The notes beneath the pieces are model-generated. The model was not told where the DNA came from. It did not search any database and was given only the letters and a program-made list of their open reading frames with translations. From positions 403,180 to 467,179 of the forward strand of contig JANXCT010000002.1 in the NCBI GenBank assembly GCA_025059875.1: DNA of 64,000 nucleotides. The letters are read 5' to 3'. The translations under genes and the position numbers were made by a program. Each line of letters begins with the position of its first letter. The first letter of the stretch is position 1. This document shows positions 54,439 through 61,757 of this stretch, piece by piece. This stretch comes from Candidatus Kapaibacterium sp. GTDB lineage: Bacteria; Bacteroidota; Ignavibacteria; Kapaibacteriales; HRBIN21.

Positions 54439-55197
54439 ATGCGCCTACACTGGATTGTAGCTTGTCTGCTGCTTTGTAGCTTGCTGTCCCTATGGGCCCA
54501 GCAAGATGACCTGGACTTAGATCGGCTGGAGACCCCTGTGCCTACTACTGAACCTTCCACCCCATACTTCGGATTAGGAGGTGGCTTTGTAGGGATGTTC
54601 CTCTTCCCCCCACTTGACGCGCCCAACCAAAAGGTGGCAGCCTGGGGTCTGCCAGGTTTCTCTTCGCCGCTATTTCTTTCTGGCATCGAGGGAGTCGTGA
54701 CTGTCGGAATCGTCCCTAACCTACGCCTTGGGTTCTTCGGTGTCGGTGGAAGCAAAGAGCTTCAGAAAAGCTTCGGCCTAGACACCCAGAGGCAGGCAGA
54801 GTTACGTTTTAGCGCTACTGGCATCTCTACCGCATACGCGTTCGTCCCACTACGCTCGTTGACCCTTCTACCGACCTTGGCTGGGGGCTGGGGGATGATA
54901 TCCCTTGAACTGGTACAGGCACCTTCCAGAACTGAGTGGGAGAATCTCACCCCAAAGGATGTAGGAGGAACGATGCTACAGCGGGTTAGTGCTTCCTACC
55001 TCTTCTTCCATCCGCAGCTCTACATAGAGTACACTCCACTACCATTTCTCCTCGTGCGTCTTGGGGCTGGATACCAGCTCTCCTCTGTTGGGGAGTGGAA
55101 ACAAAACCGGCTTGCTGTTGTGGAGGGTATCCCAAAGACCTTTCGTGCCTCCGGTCCTTCGGCCCAGTTTGCTATCTTTGTGGGCCTTTTCAACTGA
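54439..55197 (+). CDS. hypothetical outer-membrane protein
   Basis: 252 residues from ATG 54439 with a signal peptide (MRLHWIVACLLLCSLLSLWAQ). After an acidic linker (DDLDLDRLE) the protein is Gly/aromatic-rich with alternating strands (YFGLGGGFVGMFLFPP, LRLGFFGVGGSK, LLVRLGAGYQLSS) and ends in FAIFVGLFN, a barrel-type C-terminus. Small eight- to ten-strand barrel is likely. Family not recognised. The tRNA gene follows 7 bases after the stop. Confidence 0.6.
   Translation: MRLHWIVACLLLCSLLSLWAQQDDLDLDRLETPVPTTEPSTPYFGLGGGFVGMFLFPPLDAPNQKVAAWGLPGFSSPLFLSGIEGVVTVGIVPNLRLGFFGVGGSKELQKSFGLDTQRQAELRFSATGISTAYAFVPLRSLTLLPTLAGGWGMISLELVQAPSRTEWENLTPKDVGGTMLQRVSASYLFFHPQLYIEYTPLPFLLVRLGAGYQLSSVGEWKQNRLAVVEGIPKTFRASGPSAQFAIFVGLFN
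55173..55180 (+). promoter_or_regulatory. -7 promoter element for tRNA(CAU), inside the upstream gene (TATCTTTG)
   Basis: TATCTTTG, an exact TAnnTTTG match, lies 25 bases before the tRNA 5' end and inside the last codons of the outer-membrane protein gene. Spacing resembles the other tRNA promoters in this window, but the sequence is also coding, so it may be chance. Confidence 0.35.
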
Positions 55198-55204
55198 AGC
55201 AAGG

Positions 55205-55278
55205 GGGCCCGTAGCTCAACCGGTGAGAGCAGCGGACTCATAATCCGTTGGTTGCAGGTTCGAGTCCTGCCGGGCCCA
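55205..55278 (+). tRNA. tRNA with CAU anticodon (Ile2 or elongator Met)
   Basis: A 74-base cloverleaf: acceptor GGGCCCG/CGGGCCC, D stem GCTC/GAGC, anticodon stem GCGGA/TCCGT with loop CTCATAA (anticodon CAT), T arm GCAGG/CCTGC with TTCGAGT, discriminator A. The regular acceptor pair G1-C72 excludes initiator tRNA-Met. Whether it is tRNA-Ile2 (lysidine-modified) or elongator Met cannot be settled by eye; no CCA is encoded. Confidence 0.95.
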
Positions 55279-56292
55279 CAGTAGCCTTTCTTTTCCTGTC
55301 GAGCTCAGCAGAGCATCGCTGCAAGTGCAACCGCTCTAGGTATCCACTCTAAGCGATCGGACATGCTGATCCTGCTCCTCATTAACTAAGGGCCACTATC
55401 GATGCCATAGGAGGGGTGTACTCTCGCTTCTACACACGCTGGGCAATTTCGAGTCCTACATCAAAACCCGTGCCTCTAGCTTCGCAATCCTCGGACTTCC
55501 AGCAGAACTACTCCCGCAGTTGGTAGATTCACGCTCGTAGCACAGGACAAACCCCTCTGGCAGGCGGGGTGATTGGCAGCCTTGCGTTGCTTCGCTGTCC
55601 ATCTCTGGTAACCCACGCCGAATCCCTCCGTAGCCATGGCAAACCTTGTTGAGACAGCTCCCGCAATCGCATCCTGGTAAAGTTGAGTTTGGGGAAAGCT
55701 CAAAGCTGCTAACAATTCCTGCAGAGTAGGTGATTCTACTCCTGCAGGAGCAAAGCCACCGATCGGCGTTGCACAGAAGAGTTCCCCCTTAGAAGCAAGC
55801 TCGATGATAACGATGCCTCGAACTACACACGAAGCTGTGCTTGCAGATCCGTGCTGGAATTGCCTCCAAATTCAATCCCAATCATGGATCCCCTGCCAGC
55901 GTGTTGGAGACTGTCTGCCGCGCGAACTGGGAATCGGCTGTTGCCTCAGTTGGCGACTCCTATCCTAACCACATCCACCGTTGGCCGCAGAGCTGCTGTC
56001 ATTCGTTTAGGTGCTCCAGAGACCCGGTCCTATGACACTGACCCAGCACCTTTGGATTACCAATAGCTGACTTGGTATCCCTGCAGGAGTACAGAACCAA
56101 GCAGCCACTCACTGCTTAGCTGTAGCCGGTTAGCGATAAGACCAGCAGTCTGAGCGACGGCATTAGAACACCCAACTAGACAAGCACTTGTGGTAGCAAC
56201 ACGCACTCCCCCTTGTCGTGCAGTTGGCCAGCATTTATGGCTTGCTACCTCTACTCTCTTCGGTAGCCACGCAAATCGTGTGAAGCTTGCCG
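55279..56292 (-). other. 1-kb gap, possibly a decayed gene on the minus strand
   Basis: No intact gene is supported. On the minus strand a frame stays open for about 135 codons (roughly 55880 to the stop at 55476) and reads plausibly (for example IVIIELASKGELFCATPIGG), yet it has no ATG, GTG or TTG until far inside. Just upstream another frame reads MIGIEFGGNSSTDLQAQLRV and stops where the first becomes protein-like, as expected after a frameshift. A competing third frame is Cys-rich (CDCGSCLNKVC). I recognise no family, so decay of a former gene is a guess. Confidence 0.3.
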
Positions 56293-56784
56293 CTACACCG
56301 GCTTGAACTGTTCAAAAGCCTGATGACAAGTGTTGCAGTAGTGAATCGCACGACATAGTGTTGGACCGAAAGGTGTCTGTAGGACCGTGTCCACGCTCCC
56401 GCAATATGGGCACTCTACAGGTTCTTGAAGCAGCTCCAACGGGAACTCTAGCCCTTCGTATACTGGCGGCGGTGCGATGCCGAACTGGCGCAAAATCTCT
56501 CGGGCCTTTGGAGAGAGCCGATTGGTCGTCCACGGTGGATCATACGTAATCTCCACAACGACGTCACGCAAGGGTAACTGACGGAGACGTTGCTCTACTT
56601 CGGCGCGAATTAGAGGAATCGCTGGACACCCAACAAAGGTAGGGGTAAGTTTGACCACCACCCTCTCAGAGTCAGGGTCCAGATGCACATCCGCCACCAT
56701 CCCCATGTCCGTGATAGCAAGGTTGGGGATCTCGGGATCGTAAACCGTACTTAGCGCTTGCCAGATGTCCTCATACGTCACCAT
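56293..56784 (-). CDS. paaD: phenylacetate-CoA oxygenase assembly protein PaaD
   Basis: 163 residues. An N-terminal MIP18/DUF59 domain (VYDPEIPNLAITDMG, then TPTFVGCPAIPLI with the conserved Cys) and a C-terminal zinc-ribbon-like part with CPYCG and CNTC. PaaD resembles iron-sulfur assembly factors and is needed for function of the PaaABC(E) epoxidase, probably for maturation of the reductase. Overlaps the paaC end by 7 bases. Last gene of the run. Confidence 0.93.
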   Translation of the reverse strand: MVTYEDIWQALSTVYDPEIPNLAITDMGMVADVHLDPDSERVVVKLTPTFVGCPAIPLIRAEVEQRLRQLPLRDVVVEITYDPPWTTNRLSPKAREILRQFGIAPPPVYEGLEFPLELLQEPVECPYCGSVDTVLQTPFGPTLCRAIHYCNTCHQAFEQFKPV

Positions 56785-57554
56785 TCTGCGTCGGGCTCAC
56801 TACGGATTACCTCCCCCATCTCATCCAGGAGAGGCTGGAGGTATTCCGTATGGATACCTCGCCGTCCACCGTACGCAGGCACAACTGTCTGGAGGTCCGG
56901 TAATTGAAGCGTCGCCTGCTCTATGATGGAGGAGATCGTCTCTAGCCATCTCTCTTGCAGCACTCGCTCTCCCAGAAAGATCCCTTCTGCAGCAAGGAGC
57001 TCGTCGTACGGTGTTACCTCAAAGATTCCTAGTGCCAGCGGGAAGACCCGCTCCAGGGCTTGCTGCATCCGATGGTGGCTCTCCTCCGTCCCCCGAGCTC
57101 CCAACTGGACGACCCACTGGGTAGCGTGGAGGACATGGTACTTGATCTCCCCACGTACCTTCCGGGCAAGACGTGCCAGAGGCTCGTAGCGAGAACCCTC
57201 CAGAAGATGATATCGCCATTGCTCAGCAACATCGAAGAGGAGATGGCGCATAAGGCTGAAATCATAGCCGCCGTTTGGGTACTCTACCAGGTGGCAGCAG
57301 CGAAACTCCGGAGCATCCCGGAAGAAAGCAATTCGGTCAGGATCGGGCTCACCTAATTCGTGCAGTAGTTGGTAGAGCGCATACGCATGGCCAATCTTAT
57401 CCTGGGCGATAGAGGAGAAAGCGATGTCTTCCTCCAGAATTGGCCCCAAGCCAGTCCATTCCGAATGGCGGTGACCGAGGATAAGCGCATCATCCGCCAT
57501 TCGGTACAGCAGATCCTTCAGCGCTGGCCGCAGTTCTACGGGTAGGACGGTCAT
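56778..57554 (-). CDS. paaC: phenylacetyl-CoA 1,2-epoxidase subunit PaaC
   Basis: 258 residues, ferritin-like helical fold. Conserved segments are ADDALILGHRHSEWTG, IAQDKIGHAYALY and KYHVLHATQWVVQLG. PaaC is the structural, catalytically silent partner of PaaA. ATGA overlap with paaB and 7-base overlap with paaD indicate tight coupling. Confidence 0.94.
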   Translation of the reverse strand: MTVLPVELRPALKDLLYRMADDALILGHRHSEWTGLGPILEEDIAFSSIAQDKIGHAYALYQLLHELGEPDPDRIAFFRDAPEFRCCHLVEYPNGGYDFSLMRHLLFDVAEQWRYHLLEGSRYEPLARLARKVRGEIKYHVLHATQWVVQLGARGTEESHHRMQQALERVFPLALGIFEVTPYDELLAAEGIFLGERVLQERWLETISSIIEQATLQLPDLQTVVPAYGGRRGIHTEYLQPLLDEMGEVIRSEPDAEW

Positions 57555-57970
57555 CCTTCCTCTTCAGACGAACGCTCGCGCTGCTGCTGCCGCTTCAGAC
57601 GTAGGATTTTCTGGACAACCTTGTAGGCATCAGGCTCTCGGTAGGTTTTCTCGGGCACTGTCGCGAAGATGTCCGCATCATCGGGACCAAAGGTGTAGAT
57701 ATCAGCCGTACGGACAACCCAGATAGTGTAGGTCTCGCCTCGGCGACAGTAGCCCTCTTTTGCCAGTACCAAAGCCATCTCTGGGTTTGGAGCATGGACA
57801 GTGCCAACGTGTACTGGCTGGTCCCCTGGCTTTTCTTTCCAGAAGACCTCGTACGGCTCCCACTCGTCTAGCTCCGGTTTCGGAGTGAACTCTGGAAGCT
57901 CTGCTGGAATGCGGAGGCGATTGATCCGAGGATCGAGGGACTGAATCGTCACGGTATGCGGGGCAGACAT
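57551..57970 (-). CDS. paaB: phenylacetyl-CoA epoxidase subunit PaaB, extended form
   Basis: 139 residues. The PaaB core lies at about 35-120 (WEPYEVFWKEKPGDQPVHVG, HAPNPEMALVLAKEGYCRRG, IWVVRTADIY). Typical PaaB has about 95 residues, so roughly 35 at the N-terminus and a charged tail of about 20 are extra. PaaB bridges the PaaAC heterodimers. It starts 21 bases after paaA and overlaps paaC by 4 bases. Confidence 0.93.
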   Translation of the reverse strand: MSAPHTVTIQSLDPRINRLRIPAELPEFTPKPELDEWEPYEVFWKEKPGDQPVHVGTVHAPNPEMALVLAKEGYCRRGETYTIWVVRTADIYTFGPDDADIFATVPEKTYREPDAYKVVQKILRLKRQQQRERSSEEEG

Positions 57971-57991
57971 CCCAAGAAAGGGCCTACAGAC

Positions 57992-58972
57992 TCAGAAGAG
58001 AGGTGCCACATACCGCCCATTCGGTTTCAAGAGGGCGCGACGTACCCACGCTCCAAGCTCATCAGCCATACGGCGAACAGCCAACCGCTCCCGATTGCAT
58101 GGCCCATTCCCATTGATGACGCGCCAGAACTCATCCCAATCGGGATCGGAGTACTCCCATTTGCCTGTTTCGGGGTTTTTGCGCAGCTTGGGATCAGGGA
58201 TGGTCAATCCCAGCTCCCAGATCTTAGGAACGTAGGCATCTAGGAACATCTGGCGCATCTCGTCGTTGCTCGCCATCTTGACTTTCCAGCGCAGTAGCTT
58301 TTCGCTGTGCACGGACATAGAGTCAGGCGGACCGAAGAAGTGCATGATCGGCTTCCACCACCGGTTCAGGGCCTCTTGGAGCATTTGCCGCTGCCGCTTG
58401 GTACCGCTGGCGAGCGTAACGACGTTGTCGTATCCGTACTTCAGATGGAAGGACTCTTCCTTGCAGATCCGCTCCAGAGCTCGGGCGTATGGGCCATAGG
58501 AGCCCTTGCTATTCAGCGTCTGATTGATGATTGCTGCAGCGTCAATGAGCCAAGCAATGATAGCTGTGTCAGCCCATGTCAGAGCTGGATAGTTGAAGAC
58601 GTTGGAATACTTGGCCTTCCCGCTGAGCAGGTCATTGATCATCTGCTCACGTGGCTTCCCGAGCGTCTCTGCAGCGCTGTAGAGGAGCTGTGCGTGACCC
58701 ACCTCATCCTGTACCTTTGCCATGAGCGCCAGCTTCCGTTTGAAGCCAGGGGCCCGAGTGATCCACGTCCCTTCGGGTAGGGCCCCGATAATTTCGGAAT
58801 GGGCATGCTGTTCAACCATCCGAAGGACTTGCCGACGGTACTCTCGTGGCATCCAGTCCCCTGGCTCAATCTTCTCTCCGCGAGCAATCCGCTCCTCAAA
58901 CTCTGCCAGGCGCTCCGGATCCTCTCGCTCCTCCGTCTTCAAAGGCTCAATGATGCTGAGGTTGCCGTACAT
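57992..58972 (-). CDS. paaA: phenylacetyl-CoA 1,2-epoxidase catalytic subunit PaaA
   Basis: 326 residues. Ferritin-like diiron subunit with metal-ligand motifs [17 protein letters not shown] and [10 protein letters not shown], and conserved FFGPPDS and DWDEFW near the C-terminus. With PaaB, PaaC and a reductase it epoxidises the ring of phenylacetyl-CoA. First paa gene, 69 bases after the fur-family gene on the same strand. The reductase gene paaE and the ligase gene paaK are not in the window. Confidence 0.95.
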   Translation of the reverse strand: MYGNLSIIEPLKTEEREDPERLAEFEERIARGEKIEPGDWMPREYRRQVLRMVEQHAHSEIIGALPEGTWITRAPGFKRKLALMAKVQDEVGHAQLLYSAAETLGKPREQMINDLLSGKAKYSNVFNYPALTWADTAIIAWLIDAAAIINQTLNSKGSYGPYARALERICKEESFHLKYGYDNVVTLASGTKRQRQMLQEALNRWWKPIMHFFGPPDSMSVHSEKLLRWKVKMASNDEMRQMFLDAYVPKIWELGLTIPDPKLRKNPETGKWEYSDPDWDEFWRVINGNGPCNRERLAVRRMADELGAWVRRALLKPNGRYVAPLF

Positions 58973-59041
58973 CGGCTGCTCTCCCTTGCTGTGTCGGACA
59001 ATTCGAGCTTTGGGACGAATGCACCAGCGGTGGATTGTCCA

Positions 59042-59524
59042 TCACGTTCGGTACGGACACTCTGCCAGTTGTGGACAATGGGCGAAGATCTGCAGCGAGT
59101 GGCGCACGGCGTTCAACTCATACTGCTGTGCCACTCGCCGCACTAGCTCCTGGAGTTGCGGGATGCAGAACTCCACCATTCGACCACAGTCTAGGCAGAA
59201 GAGATGGTCATGGTTCGGCATCCGCGCCGCCAATTCATACTTCATCCCGTTACGGTCAAAGCGATGCCGGACCAGCAAATCGCAGCGCGTTAACAGCTCC
59301 AATGTGGAGTAAATTGTCGCCCGCGACACCTTGTCGCCCCGCGTATGCATGTAGACGTAGAGCTCATCAGCGGTGAAGTGGTCCGGCATCTCGGCAATCC
59401 GCTCCAGAATCCGCATCCGCTCCTCGGTATTCCTATACCGCTGCTCCTGGAGAAATGCAGCGAAACGACGCTTCAGCTCCTCTACGTCTATTGAGTTTGC
59501 CTTCAAAGCTTCTGCAGGCTTCAT
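59042..59524 (-). CDS. Fur-family transcriptional regulator
   Basis: 160 residues from ATG 59524; ATG 59539 is possible, but a promoter at 59554-59561 makes the frame to 59566 unlikely. A winged helix (HFTADELYVYMHTRGDKVSRATIYSTLELL) is followed by the metal-binding dimerisation domain with HDHLFCLDCGRMVEF and a C-terminal CPQLAEC pair, giving two CxxC-like zinc ligands. Whether it is Fur, PerR or Zur cannot be told from sequence alone. It sits upstream of paaA on the same strand and divergent from a TonB-dependent receptor gene, the usual target of iron regulators. Confidence 0.88.
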   Translation of the reverse strand: MKPAEALKANSIDVEELKRRFAAFLQEQRYRNTEERMRILERIAEMPDHFTADELYVYMHTRGDKVSRATIYSTLELLTRCDLLVRHRFDRNGMKYELAARMPNHDHLFCLDCGRMVEFCIPQLQELVRRVAQQYELNAVRHSLQIFAHCPQLAECPYRT

Positions 59525-59553
59525 CGGAAACCAGGGCATCTCAGACCGAGCGG

Positions 59554-59561
59554 CAAATATA
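59554..59561 (-). promoter_or_regulatory. -7 promoter element for the fur-family gene (TATATTTG)
   Basis: The minus strand reads TATATTTG, an exact TAnnTTTG match 30 bases before ATG 59524, in the spacer shared with the divergent TonB-receptor gene. It may also serve paaABCD by readthrough. Confidence 0.5.
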
Positions 59562-59636
59562 CACAAGCCCCACCACAGCTCTGTCTAGCCTTTGTCCATC
59601 CCCCTCTCATGCCAAGGCGCTAGTTTAGCAGACGCC

Positions 59637-61757
59637 ATGAACCGTGTAGCACGAATCGCCGGGCTAGTGCTATGCATCCTGCCAAGAGCAAGCGACGGGC
59701 AACCTCTATCACAGGAACCCCCTGGAGCCGATTCTGCGAGAATCTACCGAGCCCCGGAGGTTGTCGTGACTGGATCTCGGCTTCCCACCATCGCTGAACG
59801 CGCCCCTGTTCGAGTCGAAGTCCTCCAACCCCTCCCTCAGACTCTGGCAGGATTGTCCTCCATAGCTGAGCTCTTGGAGGAGTCGGCTGGGCTGCTTCGA
59901 CAGTACCGAATCCGGAGCGGGGTTCAGCTCATGGGACTGGAACCGGCCTACACGCTCATCCTGCTGAATGGGCAGCCACTTACCGGTCGCGTAGCCGGTG
60001 TGGTGGACCTTCGGCGCATCCCCGTAGGGAGCGTTGAGCGAATCGAGATCGTCAAAGGGCCGATGTCTAGCCTCTACGGCAGCACGGCCCTGGGGGGCGT
60101 CATCAACTTGATTACACCGAGACCTCAGCAAGGCTGGGAAGGGCAGGCTGCAGCTCGTTACACTACCCGTGGCGGATCCGAACTTCAAGCGGGGCTGGGG
60201 TATGGTAGCTCACGTATCGCAGCCCATCTGTTTGGGTATTTCCGCCACGCACAGCCATTCGAGCTGACAGCGGATAGTGTAGGGATTCCCTATGCCGGAG
60301 CCACCGAGGTAGCTCTCCAAGGGACAACGTATTGGCACCCAAGCTCTGCATGGGAATTCCAGTCCGATGCTCGCTGGTTCCAGAGTCAAACACGAGGCGC
60401 ATTCGCGGAGAGCTTTGCAGGACGAGTGGCCGTCAACCGAGGCCGATTCCGACAGCGGGAGTGGAGTGCGGCGGGGACTGGCTCCTGGACTCGACGCCGC
60501 GCACGGCTACAGTTCGGCCTCTTCGGTAATCAGTACGAGGAGCAGTACACCTGGGATGTTTCCCAACCCCTTACTGGAAGTTCAGACGACTTGCTACAGC
60601 GCTTGGGTCGCCTCTGGGTTCAGTACGACCTGCTGTGGAACGTACGATACCGCTTCACCTTCGGTGGGGAGTGGCTAGTGGAGGAGATCTCTGGAACCCG
60701 CTACCCTGGCAGGCCTATTATGCGTACTCTTGCAGCCTTCACACAGTGGGAGGGCGAACCCTATGAGTGGCTTGGCTATGCACTAAGCCTCCGGTGGGAC
60801 CGGACCTCTGCATACGGAACTCAGTGGAATCCGAAGGCAGCCTTCTTACTGCGACCCTGGGGATCGAACGCCCCCCAGCTCCGCTTTTCCGTAGGCACAG
60901 GGTTCCGGGCCCCTGATCCTCGACAGCTCTTCGTTCAATTCACTAACCAACTGCAAGGGGCCGGGTATGCTCTCCTAGGGGCACGCCTGCTCGGCCTTGA
61001 GCTCCAAGCAGAGCGCTCTATTGCAGCCGATGCCAGCCTGATGATTCCCATCTGGTTCCTGCTCTCAATCCAGGGCGAAGGAGCTTTAGAAGTACGCGGC
61101 TTCGCCAACTGGGTGCGGAATCTCATCGAACCCTTCTACGTCGGGCGCACTGGAGGGATCGACGTCTACTCGTACCGCAACATTGCTCGGATCGCCACAC
61201 GGGGTTTTGAAGTTACAGCCTCCGCGACTGTCTTGCCGACCTCAGAGTGGCGGCTTTCTGCCCATGTGGCCTACCAATGGCTCGACGCCGTCGATGTAGA
61301 CGTGCTGGATGCTATTGCTGCCGGACGGGCCGGTACACAAGACCCTACCACAGGACACTTCACTCCACTACGCCGAAATCAATACGGCGGACTCTGGGGA
61401 CGCTCTCGCCACACCCTTGCTGGACGCATACAGCTCCAGTATGCACCAACGATGACGTGGCTCACGCTTCACTTCCACCATCGGAGCCGCTTTGGGGACG
61501 AGGCCTTGGACCGGAACGGAGTCGCCGTGCTCAACCCGCCGCGGCGCGTTTTGGACCGCCCAGACGAGTATGTGCCCGGTTACTGGAATATCAGTGCCTG
61601 GTTGTCGCAGTCCTGGAGAACGACCCCTGCTACGGTGAGCTGGAGTGCTGGAGTTCGCAACATCCTCAACACCTCTAATCCCCGCTTCCTTCCCCACTTG
61701 GTAGGGCGTCAATGGTTTGTTGGCTGTGAAGTCCGTTGGGACGCTACCGAACAATGA
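59637..61757 (+). CDS. TonB-dependent receptor
   Basis: About 706 residues from ATG 59637, giving a signal peptide (MNRVARIAGLVLCILPRASD). The plug domain starts at about 40: YRAPEVVVTGSRLPTIAE resembles a TonB box plus plug, followed by QLMGLEPAYTLILLNGQPLTGR and the VERIEIVKGPMSSLYGSTALGGVINLIT signature region. The C-terminal barrel ends in FVGCEVRWD. The short size and plug type fit vitamin B12, metal or siderophore receptors. Divergent from the fur-family gene, so iron-linked control is plausible; no Fur box was recognised. Its end overlaps the convergent surface-protein gene by 14 bases. Confidence 0.9.
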   Translation: MNRVARIAGLVLCILPRASDGQPLSQEPPGADSARIYRAPEVVVTGSRLPTIAERAPVRVEVLQPLPQTLAGLSSIAELLEESAGLLRQYRIRSGVQLMGLEPAYTLILLNGQPLTGRVAGVVDLRRIPVGSVERIEIVKGPMSSLYGSTALGGVINLITPRPQQGWEGQAAARYTTRGGSELQAGLGYGSSRIAAHLFGYFRHAQPFELTADSVGIPYAGATEVALQGTTYWHPSSAWEFQSDARWFQSQTRGAFAESFAGRVAVNRGRFRQREWSAAGTGSWTRRRARLQFGLFGNQYEEQYTWDVSQPLTGSSDDLLQRLGRLWVQYDLLWNVRYRFTFGGEWLVEEISGTRYPGRPIMRTLAAFTQWEGEPYEWLGYALSLRWDRTSAYGTQWNPKAAFLLRPWGSNAPQLRFSVGTGFRAPDPRQLFVQFTNQLQGAGYALLGARLLGLELQAERSIAADASLMIPIWFLLSIQGEGALEVRGFANWVRNLIEPFYVGRTGGIDVYSYRNIARIATRGFEVTASATVLPTSEWRLSAHVAYQWLDAVDVDVLDAIAAGRAGTQDPTTGHFTPLRRNQYGGLWGRSRHTLAGRIQLQYAPTMTWLTLHFHHRSRFGDEALDRNGVAVLNPPRRVLDRPDEYVPGYWNISAWLSQSWRTTPATVSWSAGVRNILNTSNPRFLPHLVGRQWFVGCEVRWDATEQ

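Noticed and set aside
59562-59636. Possible Fur box between the fur-family gene and TonB receptor
   Set aside because: No 19-base palindrome resembling GATAATGATAATCATTATC was found.
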